In this document: one piece after another, positions 6,998 to 23,716 of the stretch
Layout of the letters: every line of letters starts with the position of its first letter
Position numbering within the stretch: the stretch's first letter is position 1
DNA from: an uncultured Bacteroidales bacterium
GTDB taxonomy: Bacteria; Bacteroidota; Bacteroidia; Bacteroidales; P3
Assembly (NCBI GenBank): GCA_905234665.1
Contig: CAJOIV010000012.1
Coordinates: forward strand, 1 to 64,000
Length of the DNA stretch: 64,000 bases
Direction: 5' to 3'
The notes under the pieces: model-generated
Told to the model about the DNA's origin: nothing
The model's database searches: none
The model's input: only the letters and a program-made list of their open reading frames with translations
Translations under genes and position numbers: made by a program

Positions 6998-9295
6998 TTA
7001 TAATCCTCTAGTGGCCCGGGGCGCGGAGGATATTACCGCGTTTCGAGGACGGATATTGGTGCTGGACTTAGCGTTGGACGGGGTACGGGTCTTGGAGGAT
7101 GAAGGTTTGTTTGTTTTCGGGGTAGTTGCACCTGTGGGTTTGTTGGTCGCGGGTGAGTTGCCAGAGGGTTTGCTGACTGACGGTGTGTTATCGGCCGTTT
7201 GAGGTTCAGTGTTGGCGGGCTGCCGATAGTCTGTCGGGGTGTAGTTGCGATGGCGTTTGTAGTTGGTCATAGAGTTTACTCGGCTGATGCGGGACGAGAG
7301 ATTGTGGCCTCCCGTGGTCAGTAGGTCGTTGAAAGTGATGATGAGTGAGGATGTCTTCATGTAGCGGCCCGCATTGCCCTTCAATTGGGCGGCATACCAG
7401 TTCTTCACATTGCTCAGGTCCATCCCCAGCAAGTCCAGATTATTCTTGCCAATCTCACGCATCAGTTGGTTGACACGCCGCCCATGCAGCATGGTGTTGT
7501 AACCCTCTTGGTCGCGTATGGTCACTCCACGGGGATAGGAGAGGTAGCGTGCCAGGTTGTTGAACTGCTCCTCGGAAAGACCGCCCAGCATATTTTTCAC
7601 GTCAAGAAGACTGCGGGTGATACCCATTTTTGTGTCGTGGTGCACATTCTGGTAGATGTAGTCGATGTTCTCGTCGGTGTACGAGATGTTGTGCCTTTGT
7701 TCGTTGTCCCGTAGCTGTTTGTCCACCTGTTCTTTCTGATAGTTCCAGAATGTGCGCTGCGACAGGCTGTCGGCCAGTAAGGTGATATCTTCTTTGCTTA
7801 GGCTCTTGATGACGGTGAGCAGTTCTATCGTGGGTTTGCGCAACAAGAATGGCTTGTTTTTTGGAAAGGAGGGATAGGTGTTGCCCGAGTAGCTGATGTT
7901 GTTGTCGACAAATAGTTGGTAGAGGGCGGTGTATTGCACCACGCGTGCCAGGTCGGTGTTGCCGAGGGTGGAGAAGTAGTGATAGGCCTGGTCCTCGTAG
8001 CGGTATCCGATGGACTGGCTGCGTTCCTGCGAATTGAAGTAACTGACGGGTAATGACCCCGTGCGGCCAAGTGTGTAAATGGTATATCTATCGCGGTCAA
8101 TGGCATACATAGCACCACTGGTGTTCCAATTGTAGACCAATTCGTTTAACCCGAGCTTCCGGAATAATGGCTTGTCGAAAGGATAGTAGCCAGGTTCGGG
8201 GTAGCGGTAGGAGCCTTCATGTATTGTGCCATGCTCCGACCAGTCTTTCAGGAGCACGTCGGTGATGGTCATCAGGTCGCCGAATTCAGTGTTCTCGAGT
8301 TCCTGGCTCAGGTAGGTGGGACACCAGTCCTTGCCAGAAACCATTTTGCCTGCCATCAGGTCGTTGATGTCGAGACTTTGAGACAGTTCCTTTTCGGTAG
8401 TGGAGGCCAGCAGAAGGATACTCTCTATTTGCAGCGGGGGCAGTTCGTGCAGGGGAGATTGGCGTTCGCGGCCGATGATGACCAGAGTGTTGCTATCGGC
8501 CAAAGCGCCTAATATCAAGTCGGCATCCAGTGTGAATTGCCGTATGTCGGTCACCTGCTTGGCGATATCCTCGTTCTTGGCAATAGCCCATGCCACAAAT
8601 CCCGGTTGCCGGCTGAAATATACACCTCGGGCCTGCAACTCGAAAAGGTCGCTGACGGTCATGGCTTTGGTAGTATCGTCGAGGTGAATAAACGCCTCGC
8701 CCTCCTCCATAAACCAATTGTTGAACTCATTTAGCGTGAGTTGGTAATCAATATTCTCCCGGGCGAAATATTGTCGCTTGTGCTCTGCGGGGAGTGTCAT
8801 TACCGTGGGCTTGTATTCGCTGAAGAAGAGTTTGCGGTTCAGTTGCCGGATTAGTTTATTGCAGTTTTCCAGGGTGGCGTTGCCGAGCAGGATGACAATG
8901 TCGGTCACATAGCCGTCGTAGCCAATGGGATGTCTGTGTGCTTCTGTCTTGTGGGTGAATTGGGCAAAGATGGGGGAGATGGAGTCGGTCTCGAAATGCG
9001 GGGGTATGTCGCTGAGCAGAATCATCCGACTGCTGTCGGCAAACGAGGCCATCCCGATGGTCTGGTAGTGGAAGCGGTATTTGTTACGGAAATCCCGGTA
9101 TATCGAGTCGGTGGCTAAAGCCGCTGCACAACTGTCGATTTCCACATGTTGGTTAGGGATATATTCATATTCAAACAACCGTGCACTCTCGCGTTTCACA
9201 TTCTCCACCACCGATGTGCGCAACAGGATGAACAACACGGTCGCCGCAACCACCAGGATTCCCACAATCCAGAATATATGGTTTCTGGTTTTCAT
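6998..9295 (-). CDS. Membrane-anchored protein of unknown function
   Basis: This 765-residue protein starts with a single membrane helix (IFWIVGILVVAATVLFIL, about residues 8-25) and then is soluble, presumably outside the cytoplasm. The long middle has no motif I recognise. The last ~85 residues are low-complexity Thr/Pro/Asn/Ser/Lys (TNKPTGATTPKTNKPSSSK), as in a linker or disordered tail. Its ATG overlaps the stop of the downstream-strand neighbour (glycosylase-like gene) by 4 bases, so it is co-transcribed with that gene and DUF3467. Function unknown. Confidence 0.7.
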   Translation of the reverse strand: MKTRNHIFWIVGILVVAATVLFILLRTSVVENVKRESARLFEYEYIPNQHVEIDSCAAALATDSIYRDFRNKYRFHYQTIGMASFADSSRMILLSDIPPHFETDSISPIFAQFTHKTEAHRHPIGYDGYVTDIVILLGNATLENCNKLIRQLNRKLFFSEYKPTVMTLPAEHKRQYFARENIDYQLTLNEFNNWFMEEGEAFIHLDDTTKAMTVSDLFELQARGVYFSRQPGFVAWAIAKNEDIAKQVTDIRQFTLDADLILGALADSNTLVIIGRERQSPLHELPPLQIESILLLASTTEKELSQSLDINDLMAGKMVSGKDWCPTYLSQELENTEFGDLMTITDVLLKDWSEHGTIHEGSYRYPEPGYYPFDKPLFRKLGLNELVYNWNTSGAMYAIDRDRYTIYTLGRTGSLPVSYFNSQERSQSIGYRYEDQAYHYFSTLGNTDLARVVQYTALYQLFVDNNISYSGNTYPSFPKNKPFLLRKPTIELLTVIKSLSKEDITLLADSLSQRTFWNYQKEQVDKQLRDNEQRHNISYTDENIDYIYQNVHHDTKMGITRSLLDVKNMLGGLSEEQFNNLARYLSYPRGVTIRDQEGYNTMLHGRRVNQLMREIGKNNLDLLGMDLSNVKNWYAAQLKGNAGRYMKTSSLIITFNDLLTTGGHNLSSRISRVNSMTNYKRHRNYTPTDYRQPANTEPQTADNTPSVSKPSGNSPATNKPTGATTPKTNKPSSSKTRTPSNAKSSTNIRPRNAVISSAPRATRGL

Positions 9296-9897
9296 CCGAG
9301 GCCGATGGTTCTCATCATTTGTCGATAGTACTCAGCTTTCTGGGCCAAAGGCATGGGGTAGGCTCGGGAGGAGGAGGGCATGCGCCATAAACGCAACGGC
9401 CTGCCGGATATCGAGAACTCGCTGTATTGCCCCATGACGGGGACGACGGCACCGTATTCCTCGGTGAGGGCGGAGAAACTTTTCTGTCCGGTGCAAACGA
9501 TGTCGTGGCAAGCGGGAATCTGCGATAGCAGGGCGCGTATGTCGGTCCTCTCGACTATCTCAAGGTCTTTGTCGGAAGCATTGCCCGATAGGCGCCGCAC
9601 AGCTGTTGCCGTGTCAAAGATGGCTATCCCTTTCTCGCGTAGTAATGCTTCAATGTCTTTCTGGAGGAAAGTCTTGTTTGCCACATCGACAAACCGTTGG
9701 CTGTCATTGAAGAACACCTCACCGAAGATAAGCCACATCTGGTTCGTTCGGTTGGGATAGAAGAAGTCCATGCACCAGCGTTTCCGTGGCGGAGGGAAGC
9801 TGCCCAGCATCAGCAGGCGTGCATTGGATGGCAAAAACGGCATCAAAGGATGCCGTTCAATTGTCAAATCCGAAATATGTTCCGTCATGTCGGACAT
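9292..9897 (-). CDS. Uracil-DNA glycosylase superfamily protein
   Basis: A 201-residue protein contains the motif 'LLMLGSFPPPRKRWCMDFFYPN', close to the active-site loop of the uracil-DNA glycosylase superfamily, and a later 'IVCTGQKSF' and 'MPSSSRAYP' that correspond to the sugar-contact strand and the leucine/Ser-rich DNA loop. It probably removes a damaged or mispaired base. It lies between DUF3467 (TGATG overlap) and the 765-residue membrane protein (ATGA overlap), suggesting coupled translation. The exact subfamily and substrate are not decided by the sequence. Confidence 0.75.
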   Translation of the reverse strand: MSDMTEHISDLTIERHPLMPFLPSNARLLMLGSFPPPRKRWCMDFFYPNRTNQMWLIFGEVFFNDSQRFVDVANKTFLQKDIEALLREKGIAIFDTATAVRRLSGNASDKDLEIVERTDIRALLSQIPACHDIVCTGQKSFSALTEEYGAVVPVMGQYSEFSISGRPLRLWRMPSSSRAYPMPLAQKAEYYRQMMRTIGLG

Positions 9898-10217
9898 CAG
9901 GCTTTGCCGAGGAGGTCGTAAGGGACGGTGTTGGCGGCATTGGGCATGGCGGGTTCGGTGATGGTGCCGAAAGCCTGCTCGTATTTGTTGATGTTCTCGG
10001 CCAGGGCGTTGAGGAGCCGTTTGGCGTGGATGGGGTTCATCAGGATACGCTCGCGCACAGCGGCACCCTTCACACCCGGAAGCATCTGGGCGAAATCGAG
10101 GATAATCTCGGTGGGGCTGTGGGTGATGATGGCCAGGTTGCTGTAGGTACCTTTGGCGACATCGGCAGCAATCTCGAGCTGGAGGTTCTTGGGTAGGTTG
10201 TTATTGTTTGCACTCAT
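9897..10217 (-). CDS. DUF3467 family protein
   Basis: A 106-residue protein with 'AKGTYSNLAIITHSPTEIILDF', 'MLPGVKGAAVRERILMNP' and 'AKRLLNALAENINKYE' is a clear DUF3467 member. In Bacteroidota this small protein commonly lies directly downstream of rpoC, as here; the role is not established. A hairpin at 10239-10272 separates it from rpoC, so its level may be set by read-through from the polymerase operon. Confidence 0.9.
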   Translation of the reverse strand: MSANNNNLPKNLQLEIAADVAKGTYSNLAIITHSPTEIILDFAQMLPGVKGAAVRERILMNPIHAKRLLNALAENINKYEQAFGTITEPAMPNAANTVPYDLLGKA

Positions 10218-10238
10218 GGTATATGGGGTTTTGAGAAA

Positions 10239-10272
10239 GCAAATCCCCGCACGTGAGAGTGCAGGGATTTGC
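10239..10272 (-). terminator. Hairpin terminator after rpoC
   Basis: A 14-pair stem (10239-10252 with 10259-10272, one mismatch) with a six-base loop is followed on the minus strand by CTTTCTC, a weak T-run. It lies in the 74-base gap between rpoC and the DUF3467 gene and could be a partial terminator. Confidence 0.7.
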
Positions 10273-10291
10273 CGATGGTTAATGACTAAGA

Positions 10292-14764
<4,473 letters not shown>

Positions 14765-14818
14765 ATTCTTGGAGTTGAAAGTTGAAATGGGTGTTCAGTA
14801 TGTTTCAATTTTCAAGTA

Positions 14819-17800
14819 TTAATCAAACGTCACCTCAAGGCCTAAGCCGCGGAGTTCGTGTACCAACACATTGAAGGATTCGGGGATGCCGGGAGTCGGC
14901 ATATTGTCACCCTTGACAATGGCCTCGTATGCTTTGGCACGGCCCATGACATCGTCGGACTTGACGGTCAAGACCTCCTGGAGGACATGTGATGCACCGA
15001 AAGCTTCGAGTGCCCAGACTTCCATCTCACCGAAACGCTGACCGCCGAAGTTGGCTTTACCGCCGAGGGGTTGCTGGGTGATGAGGGAGTATGGTCCGAT
15101 GCTACGTGCGTGCATCTTATCATCAATCATGTGGTGAAGTTTGAGATAGTAGATGTAACCGACGGTGGCAGGCTGGTCGAAACGCTCACCGGTCTCACCG
15201 TCATACAGGTAGGTACGGCCGTTCTCAGGCAGTCCTGCCTCACGCATGTAACCGTTGATTTGCTCAAGGGTGGCACCATCGAAGATGGGAGTCTTGAAAC
15301 GTTTGTTGAGTTTCTTGCCAGCCCAGCCAAGAACGGTCTCGTAAATCTGACCCAGGTTCATGCGCGAAGGCACGCCCAGAGGGTTCAGCACGATGTCGAC
15401 GGGGGTACCGTCGGCAAGGAACGGCATATCTTCTGCACGGACAATCTTGGATACAATACCCTTGTTACCGTGGCGACCGGCCATCTTGTCACCGATGCGC
15501 AGTTTACGCTTCATGGCGATATAGACCTTGGCCATCTGTACGATTCCGCTGGGGAGGTCATCACCGATGGTGAGGGCAAACTTGTTGCGCGTGAAGCGAC
15601 CGTTGATCTCGCGGTTCTTGATATTATAGTTGTTGAGCAGTTCCTTGATAAGGTTGTTGGTCTCTTTGTCGGAAGTCCACTTGTTCGGGCTGACCTCGGT
15701 ATAGTCAATAGCCTTGAGGGCTTTGGAGGTGAATTTCACCTTTTTCGGTATCAACTCTTCTTTGTGGTTGGTGTAGACACCGTTGGATGTCTTACCGGCC
15801 AGGATGATGAGCAGACGGTCGACAAGTTTCTCCTTGAGTTCGTTGAGTTCGATATTGTACTCTTCCTCGGGCTTGGCCAGCAATTCCTTTTCGCGGGCAC
15901 GCTGCTTGCGGTCGCGAACGATACGTGCAAAGAGTTTCTTGTCAATGACAACACCCTTCACCGAGGGAGGAACTTTCAAGGAGGCATCCTTTACATCGCC
16001 GGCCTTGTCGCCAAAGATGGCGCGGAGCAGCTTCTCTTCAGGTGTCGGGTCGGTCTCGCCCTTCGGAGTGATCTTACCAATGAGAATGTCACCCTCCTTG
16101 ACCTCGGCGCCGATACGGATAATACCGTTCTCGTCAAGGTCACGGGTGGCGTCGTTGCTGACGTTTGGAATGTCGCGGGTAAGCTCCTCAAGGCCGCGTT
16201 TGGTCTCGCGGACCTCCAGAGTGTACTCTTCGACATGCACTGAGGTGAAGATGTCCTCGCGCACCACGCGTTCGGAAATCACGACAGCATCCTCGAAGTT
16301 GTAACCTTTCCAAGGCATGAAAGCAACCATCATGTTGCGGCCCAGTGCCAGTTCACCGCCCTGAGTGGCGTAGCCTTCGCAGAGGACTTGTCCTTTCTTG
16401 ACCTTGTCGCCCTTCTTAACGATTGGACGCAGGTTGATTGAGGTGGAATGGTTGGTGCGCTGGTAGCGGGTGAGTTTGTACTCGCGAACATCGTCATCGA
16501 AGGAAACGAGACGTTCTTTCTCGGTGCGGTTATGACGGATGACGATTTTGGTGGAGTCGACATATTCAACCACACCGTCTCCCTGGGCGTTTAGCAGCAC
16601 GCGGCTGTCCTCGGCAACGGATTTCTCGATGCCGGTACCGACAATGGGAATTTCGGGGTTGAGGAGAGGCACAGCCTGACGCATCATGTTCGAACCCATC
16701 AGGGCACGGTTGGCATCGTCATGTTCCAGGAAAGGAATGAGTGATGCAGCGATGGATGCAATCTGGTTGGAACCCATGTCGATGAGGTCAATCTCTTCGG
16801 GCGACACAATGGGGAAGTCAGCCTGGCGACGGGCTTTAATGCGGGTTGCCAGAATATTGCCTTGCTCGTCCTGAGGAGTAGTGGCCTGTGCCACAGTCTT
16901 GTTCTCCTCTTCCTCGGCAGTGAAGTACTGAGGATCCTCTTCAATCATCACGCGGCCGTTGACCACGCGGCGATACGGAGTCTCGATGAATCCGAGGTTG
17001 TTAATCTTTGCATAGACGCAAAGCGAGGAAATCAGACCGATATTGGGACCTTCAGGAGTCTCGATCGTACAGAGACGTCCATAGTGGGTGTAGTGCACGT
17101 CACGGACTTCAAAGCCTGCACGCTCGCGCGACAGACCTCCGGGACCCAGAGCAGAGATACGGCGTTTATGGGTAACCTCAGCCAGCGGGTTGGTCTGGTC
17201 CATGAACTGCGAAAGCTGGTTCGTGCCGAAGAACGAATTAATGACCGACGAGAGGGTCTTGGCGTTGATCAGTTCGGTGGGGGTGAAGACCTCATTGTCG
17301 CGGACATTCATGCGCTCGCGAATGGTGCGGGACATGCGGGCAAGACCTACGCCAAACTGGTTGTAGAGTTGCTCACCGGCGGTGCGGACACGACGGTTCG
17401 ACAGGTGGTCGATGTCATCCACTTCGGCCTTCTGGTTGATGAGCTCAATGAGATACTTGATAATGGAGGTGATGTCTTCCTTGGTCAACACGCGGGTCTC
17501 CATCGGGACATCTAAGTTCAACTTAGTGTTGATGCGATAGCGACCTACCTCGCCGAGGTCATAGCGTTTGTCTGAGAAGAACAGTTTCTCTATAATTCCG
17601 CGAGCGGTCTCCTCATCGGGGGGCTCAGCGTTGCGCAATTGGCGGTATATATACTCCACAGCCTCTTTCGAGTTGTTGGAGGTGTCTTTCTTAAGGGTGT
17701 TGTAAATAACGGAATAGTCGATTCCGTCGCGGTCCTCGCATTTGATGAGGATAGTCTTGACATCCAATTCGAGAATGCGTTCAATGTCTTCCTCGGTAAG

Positions 17801-18625
17801 CTCAACGTCACGCTCGATAACCACCTCGGTACGTTCCATGGAAACGACCTCGCCGGTATCCTCGTCAACGAAATCCTCCGTCCACGAGTCAACCACGCGG
17901 GCGGCGAGTTGCTTGCCGATGACCTTCTTCAGGTTGGCGCGGGTCACCTTCACCTCTTCTGCCAGAGAGAAGATGTCCAGAATATCTTTGTCCGACTCAA
18001 AACCGATAGCCCTCAGCAGTGTTGTGATGGGGAGCTTTTTCTTTCGGTCAATGTATGCATACATCACATTGTTGATGTCGGTGGTGAATTCCATCCACGA
18101 ACCCTTGAAGGGAATAATACGCGCCGAATAGAGCTGCGTACCGTTGGAATGGAACTGGGTTCCGAAGAACACGCCGGGCGAGCGGTGAAGTTGGGAAACG
18201 ACAACACGCTCGGCACCGTTGATCACAAAGGTGCCCTTGGGGGTCATATACGGGATCATGCCCAAATAGACAGGCTGCTCAATTGCCTGGAAATCCTCGT
18301 TCTCCGGGTCATTGCACGATAGTTTCATCTTGGCCTTCAGTGGAACACTATAGGTCAAACCACGTTCAATACACTCCTCAATCGTGTAGCGAGGCGGGTC
18401 AATATAGTAGTCAAGAAACTCTAACGTGAAATTATTACGTGCATCTGAGATGGGGAAATTCTCTTTGAATACCTTGTACAGACCTTCGTCTAAACGATTG
18501 TCCGGATTGGTTTCTATCTGGAAGAAATCCTGGAACGACTTCACCTGTATGTCCAGGAAATCGGGGTATTCAAATTTGCGTACAGATGCAAAATTTACTA
18601 CTTCAATAGGTTGATTATTTGCCAA
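14819..18625 (-). CDS. rpoB: RNA polymerase beta subunit
   Basis: A full-length 1268-residue beta subunit. Characteristic segments visible are '[19 protein letters not shown]' and '[13 protein letters not shown]' (the rifampicin pocket, with the usual sensitive residues), '[12 protein letters not shown]'-type '[15 protein letters not shown]', '[19 protein letters not shown]' and, near the end, '[20 protein letters not shown]'. It is preceded by a 195-base gap with a hairpin that separates it from rplL, and followed 54 bases on by rpoC. Confidence 0.99.
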   Translation of the reverse strand: MANNQPIEVVNFASVRKFEYPDFLDIQVKSFQDFFQIETNPDNRLDEGLYKVFKENFPISDARNNFTLEFLDYYIDPPRYTIEECIERGLTYSVPLKAKMKLSCNDPENEDFQAIEQPVYLGMIPYMTPKGTFVINGAERVVVSQLHRSPGVFFGTQFHSNGTQLYSARIIPFKGSWMEFTTDINNVMYAYIDRKKKLPITTLLRAIGFESDKDILDIFSLAEEVKVTRANLKKVIGKQLAARVVDSWTEDFVDEDTGEVVSMERTEVVIERDVELTEEDIERILELDVKTILIKCEDRDGIDYSVIYNTLKKDTSNNSKEAVEYIYRQLRNAEPPDEETARGIIEKLFFSDKRYDLGEVGRYRINTKLNLDVPMETRVLTKEDITSIIKYLIELINQKAEVDDIDHLSNRRVRTAGEQLYNQFGVGLARMSRTIRERMNVRDNEVFTPTELINAKTLSSVINSFFGTNQLSQFMDQTNPLAEVTHKRRISALGPGGLSRERAGFEVRDVHYTHYGRLCTIETPEGPNIGLISSLCVYAKINNLGFIETPYRRVVNGRVMIEEDPQYFTAEEEENKTVAQATTPQDEQGNILATRIKARRQADFPIVSPEEIDLIDMGSNQIASIAASLIPFLEHDDANRALMGSNMMRQAVPLLNPEIPIVGTGIEKSVAEDSRVLLNAQGDGVVEYVDSTKIVIRHNRTEKERLVSFDDDVREYKLTRYQRTNHSTSINLRPIVKKGDKVKKGQVLCEGYATQGGELALGRNMMVAFMPWKGYNFEDAVVISERVVREDIFTSVHVEEYTLEVRETKRGLEELTRDIPNVSNDATRDLDENGIIRIGAEVKEGDILIGKITPKGETDPTPEEKLLRAIFGDKAGDVKDASLKVPPSVKGVVIDKKLFARIVRDRKQRAREKELLAKPEEEYNIELNELKEKLVDRLLIILAGKTSNGVYTNHKEELIPKKVKFTSKALKAIDYTEVSPNKWTSDKETNNLIKELLNNYNIKNREINGRFTRNKFALTIGDDLPSGIVQMAKVYIAMKRKLRIGDKMAGRHGNKGIVSKIVRAEDMPFLADGTPVDIVLNPLGVPSRMNLGQIYETVLGWAGKKLNKRFKTPIFDGATLEQINGYMREAGLPENGRTYLYDGETGERFDQPATVGYIYYLKLHHMIDDKMHARSIGPYSLITQQPLGGKANFGGQRFGEMEVWALEAFGASHVLQEVLTVKSDDVMGRAKAYEAIVKGDNMPTPGIPESFNVLVHELRGLGLEVTFD

Positions 18626-18757
18626 GGGACTTATTTATTAAAATCTTGTGTACTCTTAGAAGTTTATTGTTCTTTCGAGGGCTACATCACTGAATAGGAG
18701 CATTCCGTGAGGGGGTAACGGGATAGTGTTCTCGCCTGTCCCGAACTTCATAGCAAA

Positions 18758-18799
18758 GAGGAATAGGCACTCCGGATGTGACCGGAGGCCCTATTCCTC
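18758..18799 (-). terminator. Hairpin in the rplL–rpoB gap (partial terminator or processing site)
   Basis: A 10-pair outer stem (GAGGAATAGG with CCTATTCCTC) and a 6-pair inner stem (CTCCGG with CCGGAG) form a strong hairpin just after the rplL stop. No long T-run follows. A second, weaker hairpin is at about 18719-18743. In many bacteria this gap carries an attenuator or RNase III site that lowers rpoBC relative to the ribosomal proteins. Confidence 0.65.
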
Positions 18800-18820
18800 G
18801 TAGAGTTCAGATAGTCTCAA

Positions 18821-19204
18821 CTATTTGATCTCGACTTCAGCACCAGCCTCTTCGAGAGCTTTCTTCAGAGACTCGGCCTCGTCCTTGCTCACGCCTTCCT
18901 TAACGGGCTTGGGAGCGTTGTCAACGAGTTCCTTGGACTCTTTCAGACCCAGGCTGGCCATGTCCTTAACGGCCTTCACGACACCGAGTTTCTTGGTAGC
19001 ATCGGGAACACCCTTCAGGATAACGTCGAAAGAGGTCTTCTCCTCAGCGGCGGCGGCGGCGCCAGCGGCGGGAGCGGCGGCAACTGCAACAGCGGCAGCG
19101 GCGGGTTCGATACCATATTCTTCTTTCAGAACGTCAGCGAGTTCTTTTACTTCTTTAACGGTTAAGTTAACCAGTTCTTCAGCGATAGCTTTGATGTCTG
19201 CCAT
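18821..19204 (-). CDS. rplL: Ribosomal protein bL12 (L7/L12)
   Basis: A 127-residue stalk protein: N-terminal dimerisation helix '[21 protein letters not shown]', an alanine-rich hinge ([20 protein letters not shown]) and the C-terminal domain '[11 protein letters not shown]', '[11 protein letters not shown]', '[20 protein letters not shown]'. It recruits translation factors to the ribosome. It sits 85 bases after rplJ, its stalk partner, as usual. Confidence 0.99.
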   Translation of the reverse strand: MADIKAIAEELVNLTVKEVKELADVLKEEYGIEPAAAAVAVAAAPAAGAAAAAEEKTSFDVILKGVPDATKKLGVVKAVKDMASLGLKESKELVDNAPKPVKEGVSKDEAESLKKALEEAGAEVEIK

Positions 19205-19289
19205 GACTATAAATTTTAATTGTGTTTTACTTTTTGTTTGATTGTTTGTTTACTTTTTGGATGTTTAGCGGGTTCCCACCCGTGCCATG

Positions 19290-19820
19290 TTAGGCTTCTT
19301 TCTCCTCCAATGTTTTAAGCACACCAGTGATGGTGTTGGCACCAGACTGGAGTTGAGAAACGACGTTCTTGATGGGCGACTGCAGCAGGGCAACCACATC
19401 GGCGATAAGTTCGTTCTTGGACTTGATGTTGACCAAAGCGTCCAAGTGCTCTTCACCAATGTAGAAGCACTCTTCAACGTAGGCTCCCTTGAGGACGGGT
19501 TTCTGAACACCTTTCTCGTTTGCGCGAAACTCTTTAATGAGCTTTGCGGGGGCATTGTTGGTGTTGGAAAGCATTATGGCTGACTCACCCTTCATCACGG
19601 GGAACAGTTCGGAATAGTCTATTCCGGTGTGCTCCATGGCCTTGATGGCAAGGGCGTTCTTGACAACTACCAGCTTGACTTCCTTGCGGAAAGCAGCGCG
19701 ACGCAGTTTGCTGGTCTGCACGGAATTCAATCCTCCGATATCTGCAATATACAGATGAGGGCAGGACTTAATCATCTCGCACAAGGACTCAATCAGCTGG
19801 TCTTTCTGTTCTTTTCTCAT
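19290..19820 (-). CDS. rplJ: Ribosomal protein uL10
   Basis: A 176-residue stalk-base protein with the N-terminal RNA-binding pattern 'LYIADIGGLNSVQTSKLRRAAF', 'VVVKNALAIKA' and 'VMKGESAIMLSN', and a C-terminal helix (TGVLKTLEEKEA) that carries the bL12 dimers. In other bacteria the L10–L12 complex represses its own mRNA; I did not identify the leader target here. Confidence 0.98.
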   Translation of the reverse strand: MRKEQKDQLIESLCEMIKSCPHLYIADIGGLNSVQTSKLRRAAFRKEVKLVVVKNALAIKAMEHTGIDYSELFPVMKGESAIMLSNTNNAPAKLIKEFRANEKGVQKPVLKGAYVEECFYIGEEHLDALVNIKSKNELIADVVALLQSPIKNVVSQLQSGANTITGVLKTLEEKEA

Positions 19821-19844
19821 AATGATCTTTCTAATTGTTTAACG

Positions 19845-20540
19845 TTACACGGTAGCGGCTTTCGTGTCGACCTTGACACCTGCGCTCATCGTACTGCTGA
19901 TGCAGATACTCTTCACATAGGTGCCTTTTGCGGCAGCGGGTTTCAGCTTGATGATGGCCTGAAGCACCTCGCGGGCGTTGTCGACAATCTTGTTGCTGTC
20001 GAAAGAGACTTTGGCGACGGCAGTATGGATGATACCGAACTTGTCGACCTTGAAGTCAATCTTACCGGCTTTGGCCTCCTGGACGGCTTTGCCAACCTCC
20101 ATGGTAACGGTGCCCGTCTTGGGGTTCGGCATCAGGCCGCGGGGACCTAAGATACGGCCGAGAGCACCCACCTTGGGCATTACACTGGGCATGGTAATGA
20201 TAACGTCTACATCCGTCCAACCGCCTTTAATCTTGGTGATGTAATCATCAAGACCGTAATAATCAGCTCCGGCTGCCTTTGCCTCTTCCTCCTTGTCGGG
20301 AGTGCAGAGCACCAATACACGCACAGTCTTACCAGTGCCGTGAGGCAGCGTGACGCTGCCGCGCACCATCTGGTTGGCTTTACGAGGGTCGACACCCAAA
20401 CGGACGTCGATGTCCACAGAAGCGTCAAATTTGGTGTAAGTGATGTTCTTCACAACCTCCACGGCCTCTTCCAAAGAATAGACCTTGTCTTTGTCGAATT
20501 TGGCTAAAGCTTCTTTTTGTTTCTTCGTTAATTTTGCCAT
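19845..20540 (-). CDS. rplA: Ribosomal protein uL1
   Basis: A 231-residue protein with '[33 protein letters not shown]', '[18 protein letters not shown]' and '[18 protein letters not shown]', all hallmarks of uL1, which forms the mobile stalk at the ribosomal E site. It is 24 bases before rplJ and follows rplK, the standard order; in other bacteria uL1 represses the rplK–rplA pair. Confidence 0.99.
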   Translation of the reverse strand: MAKLTKKQKEALAKFDKDKVYSLEEAVEVVKNITYTKFDASVDIDVRLGVDPRKANQMVRGSVTLPHGTGKTVRVLVLCTPDKEEEAKAAGADYYGLDDYITKIKGGWTDVDVIITMPSVMPKVGALGRILGPRGLMPNPKTGTVTMEVGKAVQEAKAGKIDFKVDKFGIIHTAVAKVSFDSNKIVDNAREVLQAIIKLKPAAAKGTYVKSICISSTMSAGVKVDTKAATV

Positions 20541-20602
20541 GATTCATTGTTTTTGTGGTCACCGCACCTCTCTCTGGAGATGCTACCACGGTTAATAATT
20601 TG

Positions 20603-21046
20603 TTACTTTGTCAAGGGGTTCTCGCCTTTCACTGCGATACCCATGCTGCGTGCAGTGCCAGCCACCATGCTCATGGCCGACTCAATTGTGAAGCAGTTGA
20701 GGTCGGGCATTTTGGCTTCGGCAATCTGACGCACCTGCTCCCATGTGACCGAAGCGACCTTGACGCGGTTGGGTTCGGACGAACCCTTGGCGGCTTTGGA
20801 CAGCTCTTTCAGTTGCACGGCAACAGGGGGAGTTTTCACCACAAAGTCAAAGGACTTGTCAGAGTACACAGTGATGATGACAGGGACAATCTTCCCCGCC
20901 TGATCCTGCGTACGGGCATTGAACTGCTTGCAGAACTCCATGATGTTCACACCCTTCGCACCCAGAGCGGGTCCTACAGGAGGAGCGGGGTTCGCAGCAC
21001 CGCCTTTGATTTGCAGCTTAATCAATCCTGCAACTTCTTTTGCCAT
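20603..21046 (-). CDS. rplK: Ribosomal protein uL11
   Basis: A 147-residue protein with '[37 protein letters not shown]', the thiostrepton-region Pro-rich loop, and '[17 protein letters not shown]' plus '[12 protein letters not shown]' at the C-terminus. It sits at the GTPase-associated centre of the large subunit. It is placed between nusG and rplA. Confidence 0.99.
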   Translation of the reverse strand: MAKEVAGLIKLQIKGGAANPAPPVGPALGAKGVNIMEFCKQFNARTQDQAGKIVPVIITVYSDKSFDFVVKTPPVAVQLKELSKAAKGSSEPNRVKVASVTWEQVRQIAEAKMPDLNCFTIESAMSMVAGTARSMGIAVKGENPLTK

Positions 21047-21080
21047 TGATTTAAGTTTTTAAGTTGATTAGATAGGTTTA

Positions 21081-21632
21081 CTACTCCTTTTCCACCTGAT
21101 TGTAACCGAGCTCCAGAGGGGTCTTCCGACCGAAGATCTTGACCGTAACTTTCAATCTCTTCTTATCGTCGTTAACCTCTTCCACCACGCCCGAGAAACT
21201 GCTGAACGGACCGTCGATCACCTTCACGGTCTCACCGACGAGGTATACGTCGCTGACACCGTCCAAGGCTCCCATCTGGTCGTCCATCTTGCCGAGGATT
21301 CGGTTGATTTCGCTTTGGCGCATCGGGACGGGTTTGCCGCCGGTGCTGGTCTCGCGCAGGAAGTCTAAAACATTAGGAACATTCTGGATTACCGGAATGA
21401 TTTCGTCGCGCAAGTCGGCTTCGATCAACACGTAGCCAGGGAAATAGTTGCGGTCCTTGACCACTTTCTTCCCATTGCGTATCGCATAGACCTTCTCTGT
21501 AGGAATAAGAACCTGGGGCACATCTTCGCTCCAGCCGCGTTTGGCCATTTCGCTTTCGATGTACTCCTTAGCTTTCTTCTCCTTGCCGCTGATTGCTCTT
21601 ACGACGTACCATTTTTTCGTCTGTTGCTCCAT
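21081..21632 (-). CDS. nusG: Transcription elongation/antitermination factor NusG
   Basis: A 183-residue NusG: N-terminal NGN domain starting '[21 protein letters not shown]' and '[13 protein letters not shown]', and a C-terminal KOW domain '[30 protein letters not shown]'. It binds RNA polymerase and links it to the ribosome or Rho. A diverged paralogue heads the polysaccharide locus at 53839-54318. Confidence 0.98.
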   Translation of the reverse strand: MEQQTKKWYVVRAISGKEKKAKEYIESEMAKRGWSEDVPQVLIPTEKVYAIRNGKKVVKDRNYFPGYVLIEADLRDEIIPVIQNVPNVLDFLRETSTGGKPVPMRQSEINRILGKMDDQMGALDGVSDVYLVGETVKVIDGPFSSFSGVVEEVNDDKKRLKVTVKIFGRKTPLELGYNQVEKE

Positions 21633-21758
21633 TTGTTTTCAACTTATAGGAATAGTGATTAAAACTCATTCGCACAGACATGCTGTGCTGAACGCGCTGT
21701 TATCAGGACACTCCGACATTGTCAAGCCTCAAATAATTTGGGAAGCAAGACTTGACTA

Positions 21759-21983
21759 TCAGGCAATGCCCGAGATGGTTTCGTAGAAATAACCTAACAG
21801 GCCCTTCCAACCGCCGCTCTGTGCACCAAAGATGTAATCCATCAGGAAGACAATGATTGCCAGAATCAGGGCGGCAACGGCCACTACAACTGCACTGCTC
21901 TGCAGTTCTTTGAATGTCGGCCACGACACTTTGTGCACCAACTCGTCGTAGCTCTCTTTTACGTAATTACCGAATTTAGACAT
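21759..21983 (-). CDS. secE: Preprotein translocase subunit SecE
   Basis: A 74-residue protein with an amphipathic start 'KFGNYVKESYDELVHKVSWPTFKELQ' and one membrane helix 'VVVAVAALILAIIVFLMDYIFG', the short SecE form. It holds the SecY channel together. It follows tRNA-Trp and precedes nusG, a conserved order. Confidence 0.95.
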   Translation of the reverse strand: MSKFGNYVKESYDELVHKVSWPTFKELQSSAVVVAVAALILAIIVFLMDYIFGAQSGGWKGLLGYFYETISGIA

Positions 21984-21997
21984 TTGATATCAATTTT

Positions 21998-22071
21998 TGG
22001 CAGGGGCAGAGAGAATCGAACTCCCAACTACGGTTTTGGAGACCGCCATTATACCATTTAACTATGCCCCT
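21998..22071 (-). tRNA. tRNA-Trp (CCA anticodon)
   Basis: The minus strand folds as a cloverleaf with acceptor pairs AGGGGCA/TGCCCCT, T arm GTTCGATTC and anticodon loop CTCCAAA. The anticodon CCA reads tryptophan. The 3' CCA is encoded (21998-22000). It lies between tuf and secE. Confidence 0.95.
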
Positions 22072-22109
22072 GTAAGAGACGCCTTGAGCGCCTCTTTGGG
22101 TTGTTCAGA

Positions 22110-23297
<1,188 letters not shown>

Positions 23298-23381
23298 TTT
23301 TAATACGTATTAAAATTAGTTTCTTTCACATCTTAAGAGGGCGAATTCCTTCGTCCTCTGTCGATTTTTTCATTAAAAAAG

Positions 23382-23454
<73 letters not shown>

Positions 23455-23508
23455 TTTTTACTTCGAAGCGCTGGAGCATCTCTCTCGCCCGCTTGTCCGC
23501 TTCTTTTG

Positions 23509-23581
23509 AGCGGAAGACGGGGCTCGAACCCGCTACCTATAGCTTGGAAGGCTATCGCTCTGCCAAATGAGCTACTTCCGC
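23509..23581 (-). tRNA. tRNA-Gly (TCC anticodon)
   Basis: The acceptor stem GCGGAAG/CTTCCGC, the anticodon stem ATAGC/GCTAT with loop CTTCCAA (anticodon TCC) and T arm GTTCGAGCC are visible on the minus strand. CCA is not encoded. Confidence 0.95.
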
Positions 23582-23595
23582 TTCTCCGTAGGTTG

Positions 23596-23677
23596 TGGGG
23601 AAGAGTGGACTCGAACCACTGAACTCTTCCGAGGACAGATTTACAGTCTGTTGCAATTGCCACTATGCGACTTCCCC
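23596..23677 (-). tRNA. tRNA-Tyr (GTA anticodon)
   Basis: The acceptor stem GGGGAAG/CTTCCCC, anticodon loop CTGTAAA (anticodon GTA), a long variable arm as expected for tyrosine and T arm GTTCGAGTC are visible on the minus strand. Confidence 0.95.
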
Positions 23678-23716
23678 ATGATATTAACCCAGAAGGAATT
23701 TCCGAGGTTTCTATCG